Shown piece by piece: positions 37,001-45,252 of a DNA stretch of 56,017 bases. Location of the stretch: contig RECZ01000105.1 in NCBI GenBank assembly GCA_007693765.1, forward strand, positions 1-56,017, given 5' to 3'. The notes under the pieces are model-generated. The model worked only from the letters and a program-made list of their open reading frames with translations, had not been told where the DNA came from and ran no database searches. How positions within the stretch are numbered: the first letter of the stretch is position 1; each line of letters begins with the position of its first letter. The position numbers were made by a program, and so were the translations under genes. Source of the DNA: Phycisphaerales bacterium. Its GTDB lineage: Bacteria > Planctomycetota > Phycisphaerae > Phycisphaerales > UBA1924.

Positions 37001-38674
37001 ACGAGCCGATTCCCGGCCCGTCTTGAGGATGATTTCGATTTCGGCGGCTTCCTCGCGCGCTGCCCCGACCCGATGGTGTCGCCGGTGGGCACGGGGCGCC
37101 TCTCCGTCGCCTCGAGTCTGCGTCGACCCTCGGCGCCGCCGGCAGAGAGCGCAGGCGTGCCTCTCGGCGCCGGCTTTCCCGCGTACGTGCTCGAGCGCCC
37201 CGACAGCAACGCCGTCGCGGTCTACGACGGCAGCGAAGACCTGATCCGCTTCGAAACGCGCTTCTGGAACCTCAGCGTGCCTATGTGTGCAGCCCTCTTT
37301 GAGCCGCTTGCCCCCGCGACGGCCCTCCCTCCCGACGATGTGGACGATGTCCTGACCGGGCAGCGGGTCAACCTGCTCGGCTACGAGAAGCCCGACTTCG
37401 ACGGCGCGCTGGCCCTGCCCGACCTGCCCTCGTTCCAGCTCTTCGTGCCCAACAGCCCGCTGATCTCCACGAGCGAACTGCTCATGCTCTGCAAGTTCAC
37501 GCATATGTACGTGCACCCCGACACAGGCGCCCTCCCGGAGTTCATCACCGACGTCACGGCCGACCAGTGGCGCACGATCGGCGAGCAGATCGGCGAGGAT
37601 GCGCACTGGTTCTACAACGGACAGGGCGGCACGGTGAACCCGACGCCCGGCACGCTCGACCCCTCGCGCTTCACGCTCGTCGCGAGCGGCACGGCCGCGG
37701 GGACGCTGGGCCCCATCACCGGTCTGCCCGACACGATGAGCGTGCCGCTGGCGGTGCGCGTGCTCGACGTCTTCGAGGCCATGCCCAGCGCCTCGTCCAT
37801 GACGCGCGGCCGCATCAACGTCAACACCGCCCCGGTGCGCGTGCTCCGCTCGCTGCCCTTCCTCTCGCCCGAGGGCGAGGTCTCGCTCGCTGATTTCGAC
37901 GGCGAGGTCGAGGCCACGGCGGCGCAGACCTACACCAACTTCCTCGACCGCGCCTGGCTGATGGCCGACTACCGCGACGGGCAGACGCTCGGCGTCATCA
38001 ACGACTTCAGACAAACACTGGGGCGCGAGACCGTGACCAACATCCCCGGCCTGCGCGCGGTCGGCTCGGGCGGCGTCGCCCGCCCCGGCTTCGCGTCCAT
38101 CGGCGAGCTGCCCCTCCTGGCGCGGTGGGGCGCCCCGGCCCCGCTCACGCCCGGCATGCCCGGCCCGTTCACCACAGCGCCCATGTACATCAACTTCGCC
38201 GAACTGGCCGGGTTCGGTCCCGGCGGCGAACGCTTCAACACCGGCCTGATCACCAACCCCGATCTGGCGGACCGCGATGGCAACGACGGCGTGAACACCG
38301 TCGACGGCGTGCTCGACCTCAGGCCCGCGACGGGCGCCGAGGTGCGCTTCGCCGGCGGCGGTGCGGACGGATACCGCCCCTTCAACCCCGTCGACGATGC
38401 CGAGGAGCGCCTGGCGATCTTCCGCGCCGTCTCCAACATCGTCTCCACCCGCAGCGACGTCTTCACCGCGTGGTTCGTCATCCGCGGCTACGACCCCGAC
38501 GCCATCGCCGCGGTGCCCGTGCCCAACAATCCCAACATCAACGACATCGCCCGCTGTCTCGAGCAGCTCACGCCCGCGCACGAGTCGCGCTGGCTGGCGG
38601 TCTTCGATCGCTCCAACGTCGCGTCCCCGATCGACCGGCCGCGCATGCTGATGATGATCCAGCTTCCCCGCTGA
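34001..38674 (+). CDS. Giant GspK-like minor pseudopilin
   Basis: 1557 residues, against about 320 for GspK. A low-complexity Thr/Pro leader is followed by RRRGNVIILAVGALAVLAVVALSYS, a GspK-type membrane start without the usual Glu5. GspK-like Asn motifs occur twice: LVNVNAALESG near residue 366 and GRINVNTAPVRVLRSLPFL near residue 1270. The second is the standard GspK signature preceding helix-hairpin elements. The long middle has Asp/Asn/Pro-rich loops and may contain inserted domains I cannot assign. It is the last gene of the cluster, with a strong terminator 26 bp downstream. Confidence 0.82.
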   Translation: MHGPHITPPGNDTTPGSDTTPATPATSRPRVSSLLRARRRGNVIILAVGALAVLAVVALSYSASVRVDRAGSLRSAGEVVPERAARIVANEIGALLAADIFGNKIVTPDVPRYFGNNPANTRIWPSAFEDGDFADYPFTQAQPGQNDFTYNTNAPGVNPSPDAVLIADGLAYRVGVADNAWLASTEPVFTNNPLDAYWPQITNLRSAYRWVPNNPNTPDQGEWVRGDGRFADLGQFFLTNRASDTNRGDPDADLTWDNNWNDPFSGLANGPRLGVAPTPGADQTRVFGYQMNGMHLLAGGSIPGASGVNAANNERAPIAADFRFWADTDGDLRPDARWQVLDALDGHAGLRWVGAARIVDNSALVNVNAALESGEFGLADQERQRAAFAIGSTPADVDLLRLIREAVRNAHIPVDDGSWANVIRTDTAGEAPLFWLDGTTTDDRFVAFDEHLGFGLRAKDELEVTFGSAPAPLNYNPTQPASRRLLRAHRERLWESLGAWPDAPLSRFARAYGLADELALRAFWASNDDRAVSNLESRFDINLLPGDDDTFNNPNDPPRLRLAGPLRAAREGFVERSYTSINYGGFVDPDEKRPSVRNIRDDTRRLLTTVSGVSDISPIPVLNTAVDTSVNPPRPLYADRPVNRKVRLADFGGDGAVMTEARAERIRDAFEAFVWALAPLATDKPLWRIAPFSSQLRNDHYGGGVDGPATALTTDPRASYAVLRAASLAVNLDAASTGPSAPDAVSDARPPMVRLFNNRELDAGIEGGVVQLGTRFSHGDILADTLVNDYVGAPANGVTLVALDRQPFLREVFTLAVYQDEAVDSLDPAQADNILDPDSEQLGSIIAVELGNPWPGIIDVGAYSVVLIDDSGARIRLNLGATTANTVILPGRIAVFYFENGPDAENLITNHWIPILSVWEGQVAGRLPDGFDGLRLLDGGLDDMDMPVPALVEPLNPTPVVFQEFNPPESGAAALLVRGVDIGGTFTDILVDRLSPPPGETSRFPARLEDDFDFGGFLARCPDPMVSPVGTGRLSVASSLRRPSAPPAESAGVPLGAGFPAYVLERPDSNAVAVYDGSEDLIRFETRFWNLSVPMCAALFEPLAPATALPPDDVDDVLTGQRVNLLGYEKPDFDGALALPDLPSFQLFVPNSPLISTSELLMLCKFTHMYVHPDTGALPEFITDVTADQWRTIGEQIGEDAHWFYNGQGGTVNPTPGTLDPSRFTLVASGTAAGTLGPITGLPDTMSVPLAVRVLDVFEAMPSASSMTRGRINVNTAPVRVLRSLPFLSPEGEVSLADFDGEVEATAAQTYTNFLDRAWLMADYRDGQTLGVINDFRQTLGRETVTNIPGLRAVGSGGVARPGFASIGELPLLARWGAPAPLTPGMPGPFTTAPMYINFAELAGFGPGGERFNTGLITNPDLADRDGNDGVNTVDGVLDLRPATGAEVRFAGGGADGYRPFNPVDDAEERLAIFRAVSNIVSTRSDVFTAWFVIRGYDPDAIAAVPVPNNPNINDIARCLEQLTPAHESRWLAVFDRSNVASPIDRPRMLMMIQLPR

Positions 38675-38699
38675 CGCCTCCCGCGAGGCGACCGCCGAC

Positions 38700-38756
38700 C
38701 GAAAAACACGCCCACGCGCCCTGCGAGGAGGAGAGGGGCGCGTGCGGCGTTTTTCG
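38700..38756. terminator. Bidirectional terminator closing the pilus/secretion cluster
   Basis: Imperfect inverted repeat with arms CGAAAAACACGCCCACGCG and its near-complement ending GGCGTTTTTCG. The A-tract on the left and T-tract on the right let it work on both strands, serving the GspK-like gene (plus) and the rhodanese gene (minus, ending at 38791). Confidence 0.85.
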
Positions 38757-38790
38757 TTGCGACAGCGACAGGGCCCCACGCCGGCGGGCG

Positions 38791-39144
38791 CTAGTACCGC
38801 GGCACGCCGGGGTCCACACGCACCGACCACAACTCGATGCCCCCGGCCATGGATCGCACATCCTCGAACCCGGCCCGGCGCAGCACCGCCGTCGCCTGCA
38901 GCGAACGCCGCCCGTGGTGGCAGTAGACGATCAGCCGGCGCGACTCATGCTCGCGGAGGTCTTCCAGCAGCGAGGAAAGTTCGCCCAGCGGCGCCAGCAC
39001 GGCCCCCTCGATGCGCGCCAGGGCGTGCTCTTCGGGTGTGCGGCAATCGATCAGCAGCACGTCGTCGTCGCCCTCGAGCAGCGCCTTGGCGTCCTCGGGC
39101 GTGACCTCCCACTCCGGATCGATGCGCAGCGGACGATCAGTCAC
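38791..39144 (-). CDS. Rhodanese-like protein (single domain)
   Basis: 117 residues, a stand-alone rhodanese. The active-site loop is YCHHGRRS with the catalytic Cys, preceded by LLIDCRTPEEHALARIEGAVLAPL and followed by MAGGIELWSVRVD. These proteins carry persulfide sulfur; the acceptor is unknown. The start is GTG 39144, overlapping the upstream lipoprotein gene by 8 bp; the longer open frame upstream is a shadow of that gene. Confidence 0.92.
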   Translation of the reverse strand: MTDRPLRIDPEWEVTPEDAKALLEGDDDVLLIDCRTPEEHALARIEGAVLAPLGELSSLLEDLREHESRRLIVYCHHGRRSLQATAVLRRAGFEDVRSMAGGIELWSVRVDPGVPRY

Positions 39145-39682
39145 CCAGCGGCTCCGTAGCGGAGGTGTCGTGGCGGTCCTCGGGGTAGGGGGGAGACTGC
39201 GTCTCGCTCCACGGCGGGTTGGCCAGAGCCCGGAAGGGGAACGCGGCGATCTCGAGGCCGCCCGCGAACGGGCCCAGAACCGCCTGCCAGAAGAGCGAGT
39301 CGACGTCGCTCTCGTCCTCGAGGGCCGTCTCGGGCGTGGGGTACGCGCCGCTGACCCGGGCCGCGGACTTCTCGGTTTCCAGGCGACGCTCGTAGGTGTA
39401 GCGGTAGATGGGCTGATGCGAAACGCCGTCGACGTGCGCAACGACGCGGCGCTCGTTCCAGTGCGCCCGTGTGGCGGCGTTGTGCAGCAGCGAGGGCTCG
39501 TCGCCCACGGCGATCAGTTCGCGGTCGGGGTGAACGATCGGCAGCCGCTCGTGGGCGCCGATCTCGAGGCGGGCGTTGCGATCCGCGGCGCACCCGACGC
39601 TCAACGCTGCGGCGGCGAGGGCGAGCAGGACGGGAGCGGAGTGCGAGAGAGCCCGACGCGGCGGTGTGCGGTTGCTCGGCAT
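39137..39682 (-). CDS. Putative lipoprotein of unknown function
   Basis: 181 residues. The signal sequence ALSHSAPVLLALAAAALSVGC ends in a plausible lipobox with Cys about residue 31. The mature part is polar with no recognised domain. The rhodanese gene overlaps its 3' end, so the two are coupled, although no functional link is evident. Confidence 0.78.
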   Translation of the reverse strand: MPSNRTPPRRALSHSAPVLLALAAAALSVGCAADRNARLEIGAHERLPIVHPDRELIAVGDEPSLLHNAATRAHWNERRVVAHVDGVSHQPIYRYTYERRLETEKSAARVSGAYPTPETALEDESDVDSLFWQAVLGPFAGGLEIAAFPFRALANPPWSETQSPPYPEDRHDTSATEPLGD

Positions 39683-39730
39683 GGGCGCATGGTATCACGG
39701 CGCGGCGCGCCGGGGCGCGTAGATGTGCGT

Positions 39731-40450
39731 TCAATCGTCGCCGGGGGCGTCGGGGTCGGTGCGCAGGGCGGTGCGCACGGCGTGGGCGCAGGCGTCGGCC
39801 TCGAAGCCGCGGCGGGCGAGGTAGGCGTAGATGCGGCGCGAGGCCGCCCGTTCGTCGAGGGAAGCGGGGAGGGAGCGCGCCCGGCGGCGGGCGAGGGCGA
39901 GGGCGTCGTCGGAGCCGTCGCGGTCGGCGAGCGCCTCGCGGGCGACGCGGTCGGCGAGGTCACGGTCGAGGCGCTTGGCGAGCAGCGTCTGCTGCAGCCG
40001 GCGCACGCCCACGGGGCCCCGCGAGAGCACGGTGCGGGCCATGGCGTGCGCGAAGGCCTCGTCGTCGATGAGCCCGGCGCGCTCCAGACGCTCGACGGCG
40101 GCGCGGGCCGCGTCGTCGTCGAAGCCCTTGCGCCGGAGGCGGTCGAGCACCATCCCCCGCGACTGCGCCCGCGCCCCGAGGCTGCGCAGCATGAACCGGT
40201 GCGCCTTGGCCGCCGCCCCCGCGCGGGCGACGCGCGCCGCGAGTTCGGGCCTCCAGGCGGCGCCGACGCGGAGGCCCAGCGCGTCGAGTTCGCCGGCGTC
40301 CACCACGCCCACGCGCTTCCGCCCGACGACCACGCCCACCAGCGATGGGTCTTTCGGGGTCGGACGCAGCGCGGCGATGGAAGCGCCGGCCTCGAACAGT
40401 GCGGCCTGCGCCTCGGGATCAGTCGGCGCAGTGGCACGATTCATGCGCAT
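39731..40450 (-). CDS. recX: RecX-family regulatory protein
   Basis: 239 residues. RecX binds RecA filaments and limits recombination and SOS activity. The three-helix repeats are visible: RFMLRSLGARAQSRGMVLDRLRRKGFDDDAARAAVERL, then GPVGVRRLQQTLLAKRLD and RIYAYLARRGFEADACAHAV. The N-terminal 75 residues are extra. recA is not adjacent. It lies 3 bp after the TPR gene, in one tightly packed run from 42209 to 38791. Confidence 0.88.
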   Translation of the reverse strand: MRMNRATAPTDPEAQAALFEAGASIAALRPTPKDPSLVGVVVGRKRVGVVDAGELDALGLRVGAAWRPELAARVARAGAAAKAHRFMLRSLGARAQSRGMVLDRLRRKGFDDDAARAAVERLERAGLIDDEAFAHAMARTVLSRGPVGVRRLQQTLLAKRLDRDLADRVAREALADRDGSDDALALARRRARSLPASLDERAASRRIYAYLARRGFEADACAHAVRTALRTDPDAPGDD

Positions 40451-40453
40451 GGC

Positions 40454-40765
40454 TCAGCCCTCCAACTCGTCGAGGTACGCGCCGATCTCGCCGATCGCCT
40501 GCTTATCCTGCGCGGCCTCGGCCACACGCAGGCCCTCGCGCAGCGTGGCCGCGGCGGCGTCGATCTTGCCGTCGCTCTCGAGCGCACGGGCCTTGTGGAA
40601 GTAGGCGTACGCGTAGCCCGGGCAGGCCTCGAGGCAGCGGTCGTACCAGCGGACGGCCTCCTCGTTGTCGCCCTCTTTGGCGTGCTCCTGCGCCATCATG
40701 TAGAGCACGTCGGGGTCTGAGCCGTCGGCTTCCAGCAGCCGCCGCAGCGAATCGAATCTGCTCAT
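40454..40765 (-). CDS. Small TPR protein
   Basis: 103 residues with two clear TPR units: PDVLYMMAQEHAKEGDNEEAVRWYDRCLEACPGYAYAYFHKA and GKIDAAAATLREGLRVAE. The ATG overlaps the nth stop (ATGA). It probably mediates protein contacts; no partner can be named. Confidence 0.87.
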   Translation of the reverse strand: MSRFDSLRRLLEADGSDPDVLYMMAQEHAKEGDNEEAVRWYDRCLEACPGYAYAYFHKARALESDGKIDAAAATLREGLRVAEAAQDKQAIGEIGAYLDELEG

Positions 40766-41607
40766 GGGGCCTTCCTCCGTGTGGCGGGCGTCTTTCTCTT
40801 CGTCCTCTTCTTCGCGGCCTTCTTCTTGGCCGGCTTTTTCGCGGCCGCGCTCTTTGTGCTCGCCCGTGCGGGCGACGCCGCGGCCCGCGCGTTGGAACAG
40901 TACGCCTTGCAGATCGCGTCCTCTGCGCACAGACCGTTGCGCGCCTTGCAGACGCGCCGCCCGTGCCAGATGAGCATGTGGCTGAGGTCCGTCCATGCGT
41001 CGCGCGGGATGAGGGCCATCAGGCGGCGTTCGACCATGGCGACCGTCGCGTCCTCCGGGGCCAGCCCGAAGCGCTTCGAGAGCCGCTCGATGTGCGTGTC
41101 CACCACGAAGCCGACGTTCACGCCGAAGGCGTTGCCCAGCACGACGTTCGCCGTCTTGCGGGCGGCGCCGCGCAGGGTGAGGAGTTCGTCCATCGTCCGC
41201 GGGACCTCGCCCCCGAAGCGCTCCACGACGTCGCGCATGGCGCTCTGGATGGAGACCGCCTTATTGCGGAAGAACCCGAGCGTGCGCACGTAGGGCTCGA
41301 TGTCCTCGGGCGAGGCGTCCGCGAAGGCCTGCGCCGTCGGGAAGCGCGCGAAGAGCGCGGGCGTGGCCTTATTCACCGCGACGTCCGTCGTCTGGGCGCT
41401 GAGGATCGTGGCGACGAGCAGTTCGCGCGGGTTGTTGTACACGAGTTCGCATCGTGCATCGGGGTAGCGCTCGCGCATCGCTTCAAGGATGCGCTTGGCG
41501 CGGCGTTTCTCGGCGGCGGTGACGTCAGGCAGCGGGAAGGGGATGTCGCGCAGGCCCTTCGGGTTCGTCGGCGTGCGCACCGGGGCGTCGTATTCGCCGG
41601 GGCTCAC
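40762..41607 (-). CDS. nth: Endonuclease III (Nth), altered Fe-S cysteine spacing
   Basis: 281 residues. Nth removes oxidised pyrimidines and cuts the abasic site. The helix-hairpin-helix LRGAARKTANVVLGNAFGV carries catalytic Lys151, and VVDTHIERLSKR carries Asp170. The cysteine cluster reads C220-x6-C227-x5-C233-x3-C237, whereas the family usually has C-x6-C-x2-C-x5-C. The last 35 residues are a Lys/Ala-rich tail like those of histone H1. The GTG start overlaps the upstream membrane-protein gene by 4 bp. Confidence 0.93.
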   Translation of the reverse strand: MSPGEYDAPVRTPTNPKGLRDIPFPLPDVTAAEKRRAKRILEAMRERYPDARCELVYNNPRELLVATILSAQTTDVAVNKATPALFARFPTAQAFADASPEDIEPYVRTLGFFRNKAVSIQSAMRDVVERFGGEVPRTMDELLTLRGAARKTANVVLGNAFGVNVGFVVDTHIERLSKRFGLAPEDATVAMVERRLMALIPRDAWTDLSHMLIWHGRRVCKARNGLCAEDAICKAYCSNARAAASPARASTKSAAAKKPAKKKAAKKRTKRKTPATRRKAP

Positions 41608-42209
41608 CGCGTCGCCTCGCGCGCACGCCTCGCGTCGGAGGCCAGCGCCCACCCCGCGCACGCGATGGTGGCGAGCGCCGCCAGCCCGGTGGCCCCGATG
41701 AGACGCGACGCCGGTGTGTGCAGGGCGTTGAACGCGCTCTGATGCGCGGCGGCGGCCTGATGGTCGCCGGCCGCGGCGGCGTCCCAGTACAGGGTGAGGT
41801 GACCATCCATCGATGGCCGTAACCAAAGGAACTGCACAGCCAGCAGGACACACGCCGCCAGCAGGAACAGCGTGTGCGCCGCGACGGGCGCCCGTAGCAG
41901 CGAGCGGCGGTTCAAGACGTTGGCGCCGATGAACGCCGCCACGCCCAACGTCATGACGATGACCTGGGCGACGTCCGTCAGGTGAAACACGCGGTTGGCG
42001 ACGACCCCGGCTCCGATCATCCAGTGGGCGCTCTCGTAGGCCGCGTACATCGGCAGCACCGGGTCGAGCCCGCGCATCTCGGGGAACGCGGAGGCCACGC
42101 TCAGGCCGGTGGCGACGATGACGCCCGCCCACACACCCATCGTGCCGATGTGGACCGCGTCGAGAAACGGGCCGAACACGCTGCGTGGTGAGGCGGGCGA
42201 TCGGGTCAT
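41604..42209 (-). CDS. Four-helix inner-membrane protein (DUF4149-like)
   Basis: 201 residues with four predicted membrane helices, including LDAVHIGTMGVWAGVIVATGLSVASAFPEM and LTDVAQVIVMTLGVAAFIGANVL. The first helix pattern (H-x-G-T-M-G-x-W-A-G) resembles DUF4149/TMEM205-like proteins, but the match is by eye only. Start ATG 42209; the longer open frame upstream is antisense to the neighbouring gene. First gene of the run leading to nth. Confidence 0.75.
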   Translation of the reverse strand: MTRSPASPRSVFGPFLDAVHIGTMGVWAGVIVATGLSVASAFPEMRGLDPVLPMYAAYESAHWMIGAGVVANRVFHLTDVAQVIVMTLGVAAFIGANVLNRRSLLRAPVAAHTLFLLAACVLLAVQFLWLRPSMDGHLTLYWDAAAAGDHQAAAAHQSAFNALHTPASRLIGATGLAALATIACAGWALASDARRAREATR

Positions 42210-42342
42210 GCGCCCGATGGTACGCGAGCGTCCGCGGGGGTGTCCGATGCCCTGCCTGCTCGGCCGATCATTGGGGGCTTGCGCCGGAGGCATATTCCGG
42301 GGGGGCTCGCTCCGCGGGGCGTGCGGCGGTAGAAGATGGCGT

Positions 42343-43131
42343 ATGCCCGCCGCCGCGCAACCATTGCTCCGGCCGCCGCTCGCGCTCTCGTTCGCCGGGT
42401 ACGCCGACGGGGCCGATCCGCGCGCACTCATCGACCGCGCGCACGACCTCGGTTTCCGCGCTGTGGCGCTCGACGCCACGCGTCCCGGTCTGCGCCCGCG
42501 CGAGCTCGACCGCTCCGCCCGGCGCGAGCTCGCAGCGCTGCTGCGACGGCTCGAGCTCCGCTGCGCCGGGCTCGACCTGTGGATCCCGCCCGCCCATTTC
42601 AGCGACCCGGCCCGCACAGACCGCGCGCTCGACGCCGCGGGCGCGGCGTGCGCCCTCGCCGCGGAACTCGCCGCGCTGGCGCCGGGTTCGGCCCGGGCGG
42701 TCGTCTCGCTCACGCTGCCCGAGGAATGCCCCCCGCCCGTGCGTCGGGATCTGGAGGACCGCGCGGCTCGCGTCGGCGCCCGCATCGCCGACCACGCGTG
42801 GCCGCCGGCGGCCAACGAGGGCGCACCGGACCCGAACGCCCCGCTGGGCGTCGGCATCGACCCCGCGGTGCTGCTGCTCCGCAAGCAGGACCCGGCCGCC
42901 GCGGCCTCGCAGCACGCTCACCGAATCGTCAGCACGCGGCTGAGCGACAGCGACGGCGCTGTGCGCGTGGCGCCGGGCAAGGGCGGGCTGGACGTCGCCG
43001 GCTACGCTGTCGCGCTGGCCACGGGCGGGATTGGGGGCGACGTCGTGCTGGACCTTCGGGGGCTGCGTGGGCAGGACGAGATCGCCCGCGATGCGCTCGA
43101 CGCGTGGGCGAACCCCGGGCCTTGGGAATAG
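42343..43131 (+). CDS. TIM-barrel protein, sugar-phosphate isomerase/epimerase-like
   Basis: 262 residues. Strand-helix units such as RALIDRAHDLGFRAVALDATRPGLRP and ELRCAGLDLWIPPAHF resemble the xylose isomerase-like / AP endonuclease 2 superfamily. GVGIDPAVLLL and HRIVSTRLSDSDG occupy positions where metal ligands usually occur. The protein is Ala/Arg-rich and diverged; the substrate is unknown. Divergent from the DUF4149-like gene; dnaJ-like gene 43 bp downstream. Confidence 0.72.
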   Translation: MPAAAQPLLRPPLALSFAGYADGADPRALIDRAHDLGFRAVALDATRPGLRPRELDRSARRELAALLRRLELRCAGLDLWIPPAHFSDPARTDRALDAAGAACALAAELAALAPGSARAVVSLTLPEECPPPVRRDLEDRAARVGARIADHAWPPAANEGAPDPNAPLGVGIDPAVLLLRKQDPAAAASQHAHRIVSTRLSDSDGAVRVAPGKGGLDVAGYAVALATGGIGGDVVLDLRGLRGQDEIARDALDAWANPGPWE

Positions 43132-43174
43132 CATGCCCTCGCGGCGGTCGACGGGCGCCCGCCGCGCGTGACGC

Positions 43175-44167
43175 ATGGCATCCACACGCGACTATTACGC
43201 CGTTCTGAACGTTCCGCGCGACGCGAGCACGGACGACCTGCGCGCTGCGCACCGCAAACTCGCCCGAGAGTTGCACCCCGACGTCAACAAGTCCCCCGAC
43301 GCCGCCGCACGCTTCCAGGAGGTGCAGGAGGCGTACGACGTGCTCTCCGATCCGGAGAAGCGATCGAAGTACGACCGCATGGGCCACCGCGCGTTCGTCA
43401 ACGGCGGCGGTGGGTTCGGCGGTGGGGGGGGCGGCGCCGGCGGCGGAGGCCAACGCCGGGCGACGTACACGTGGTCCAACATCGCCGATCCGTTCGGCGC
43501 GGGCGCACGACGGGCGGGCGCCGCGGGGCACGACGCGGAGGACATCGGCTCGATCTTCGAGGAGTTCTTCGGCGCCGACGCCGCCCAGCCCGGCGCCCGG
43601 CGCGCGGGGCCCTTCTCGAGCCGCGGGCGCGCCAAGCCGATGCGCGGGCGCGATGTGCAGCACGAGATCAGCGTGCCCTTCGACCTCGCCTGCAAGGGCG
43701 GCCAGCACGCCCTGCGCATCAGCCGGACGGGCAAGAGCGAGGACATCGACGTGCGGATCCCACGCGCGGTCGAGGACGGCGCCAAGCTCCGTCTCAAGGG
43801 CAAGGGCGAGCCGGGTCGCCCGGGCGCCGAGGCCGGCGACCTGATCCTGACGGTGCGCATCGCCGCACACCCGCGCTACCGGCGCGACGGCCTGGACATC
43901 CTCGCCGACCTGCCCATCTCCATCGTCGAGGCCACGCTGGGCGCGAAGGTTCCCGTCGAGACCCCGGGCGGGAACGTCGAGGTCGGCGTGCCCCCGGGCG
44001 CCGCGAGCGGCTCAAAACTGCGTCTGCGCAAACGCGGCCTCGAAACCGACGACGGGCGCTTCGGCGACTTCTACGCGGTGGTGAAGATCGTGCCGCCGAA
44101 AGAACTCAGCGACGAGGACAGAGAACTCCTGCGCGCGCTGGGCGAGCGGCTGCCGCCGGTGCGCTGA
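43175..44167 (+). CDS. DnaJ-family chaperone without zinc finger (CbpA-like)
   Basis: 330 residues, a class II J-protein that stimulates DnaK ATPase. The J domain (residues 4-70) has the HPD motif in ARELHPDVNKSPDA. A Gly-rich linker (about 75-95) follows, then two C-terminal substrate-binding domains (HEISVPFDLACKGGQHALRI and LPISIVEATLGAKVPVETPGG). The CxxCxGxG zinc repeats of canonical DnaJ are missing. dnaK is not in the window. Confidence 0.93.
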   Translation: MASTRDYYAVLNVPRDASTDDLRAAHRKLARELHPDVNKSPDAAARFQEVQEAYDVLSDPEKRSKYDRMGHRAFVNGGGGFGGGGGGAGGGGQRRATYTWSNIADPFGAGARRAGAAGHDAEDIGSIFEEFFGADAAQPGARRAGPFSSRGRAKPMRGRDVQHEISVPFDLACKGGQHALRISRTGKSEDIDVRIPRAVEDGAKLRLKGKGEPGRPGAEAGDLILTVRIAAHPRYRRDGLDILADLPISIVEATLGAKVPVETPGGNVEVGVPPGAASGSKLRLRKRGLETDDGRFGDFYAVVKIVPPKELSDEDRELLRALGERLPPVR

Positions 44168-44174
44168 ACGGTCG

Positions 44175-45182
44175 TCAAGGCGACACGTTGCTGCTTCGCG
44201 TTGCCATCGCAGGAAGGAACTCGTTCTTGTGCCACGCTCGCCACGCGTCGAGGTCGTACCCCAGGTGCGCCGTCGACCGGCCCCACGCCTCGCTGGTCAT
44301 CGCCACGAGCGATTCGTGCACCTCGGTTCTGTAGATCGTCACCAGCGCATCGCCGATCACGAGCAGCGAGCCGGTGGTGAGCACGGAGATGGTGGGATCG
44401 AACGCCACACTGCTGGCGCCCACGACGGGCGTCACATCGGAGACGAACGTCCGCTGCGTGCCCACGAGGATCCACGCCAAAGCGCCGGGCTCGGCCGCGC
44501 CGCTCGCGCCCTGCGTGCGCACCTGCGTGGCGATGAGCAGGGGGATGGCCTCCAGCAGGCCGAGCGTCCGCACGGCCGCGGCCGCGTTGGCGGCGACGGT
44601 GTCGCTGCGTGTGCGCAACGCCTGATCGAGCACCAGGCGCACGCTGTCGTGCACGCCGTTGGCATCAGCGCGCACGGCGAGCAGGTCGAGCGCGGCGTCG
44701 CGCATGGCCTCGTCGGCGTCGTGGCAGGCGATCCACGCCAGCGTCGCGTCGCTCTCCATCGTGGCGGCGCCGGCGATGTGGTCGAGCAGGGCGGAGCGGA
44801 CGTCCATCTTCTCGCGGGCGAAGACCTTGAGCGCCACGGCGTACGAGCTGGGGTCGTCGAATTCGCGCATGATGTCGAGCATCAGGCCGATCCCCTCGTC
44901 GCGGCGACCCTCGTGGCGCATCGAGCCGAGGTGGCGGGCGCGGACCGCGTTGAGCGAGCGTTCGAGCTCCACGAGGCGGCGGCGGTGCTCGCGGTACGCG
45001 GCGAGGCGGGGGTCGTCGGCGCGGGGCACGAAGGATCGGGCCCATTCGGGCGCCTCGTCGGGGTCGCGCGGCTCGACGATGATCACCTCGGGCGGCCGCG
45101 CACGCGGCGCCTCGGGCGCCGCCGGCTGCGCAAACGCCTCGGACAGGGCGACCACGAAGGCGAGGAGAGGGCGCGCATCCAT
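44175..45182 (-). CDS. Exported HEAT-like repeat protein of unknown function
   Basis: 335 residues from ATG 45182. The signal-like start MDARPLLAFVVALSEAFAQPAA is followed by a Pro-rich stretch, then helical repeats: SALLDHIAGAATMESDATLAWIACHDADEAMRDAALDLL and AAVRTLGLLEAIPLLIATQ. The C-terminal part (AWGRSTAHLGYDLDAWRAWHKNEFLP) resembles the ends of planctomycete HEAT-repeat proteins. Convergent with the dnaJ-like gene, 7 bp apart. Confidence 0.78.
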   Translation of the reverse strand: MDARPLLAFVVALSEAFAQPAAPEAPRARPPEVIIVEPRDPDEAPEWARSFVPRADDPRLAAYREHRRRLVELERSLNAVRARHLGSMRHEGRRDEGIGLMLDIMREFDDPSSYAVALKVFAREKMDVRSALLDHIAGAATMESDATLAWIACHDADEAMRDAALDLLAVRADANGVHDSVRLVLDQALRTRSDTVAANAAAAVRTLGLLEAIPLLIATQVRTQGASGAAEPGALAWILVGTQRTFVSDVTPVVGASSVAFDPTISVLTTGSLLVIGDALVTIYRTEVHESLVAMTSEAWGRSTAHLGYDLDAWRAWHKNEFLPAMATRSSNVSP

Positions 45183-45252
45183 ACCTGCATCTTCGTGCCG
45201 CGGGGCGGGAAGGATCAACCCAGGTCGCGGAAGTTTCGGCGTCGGCGTCCGT

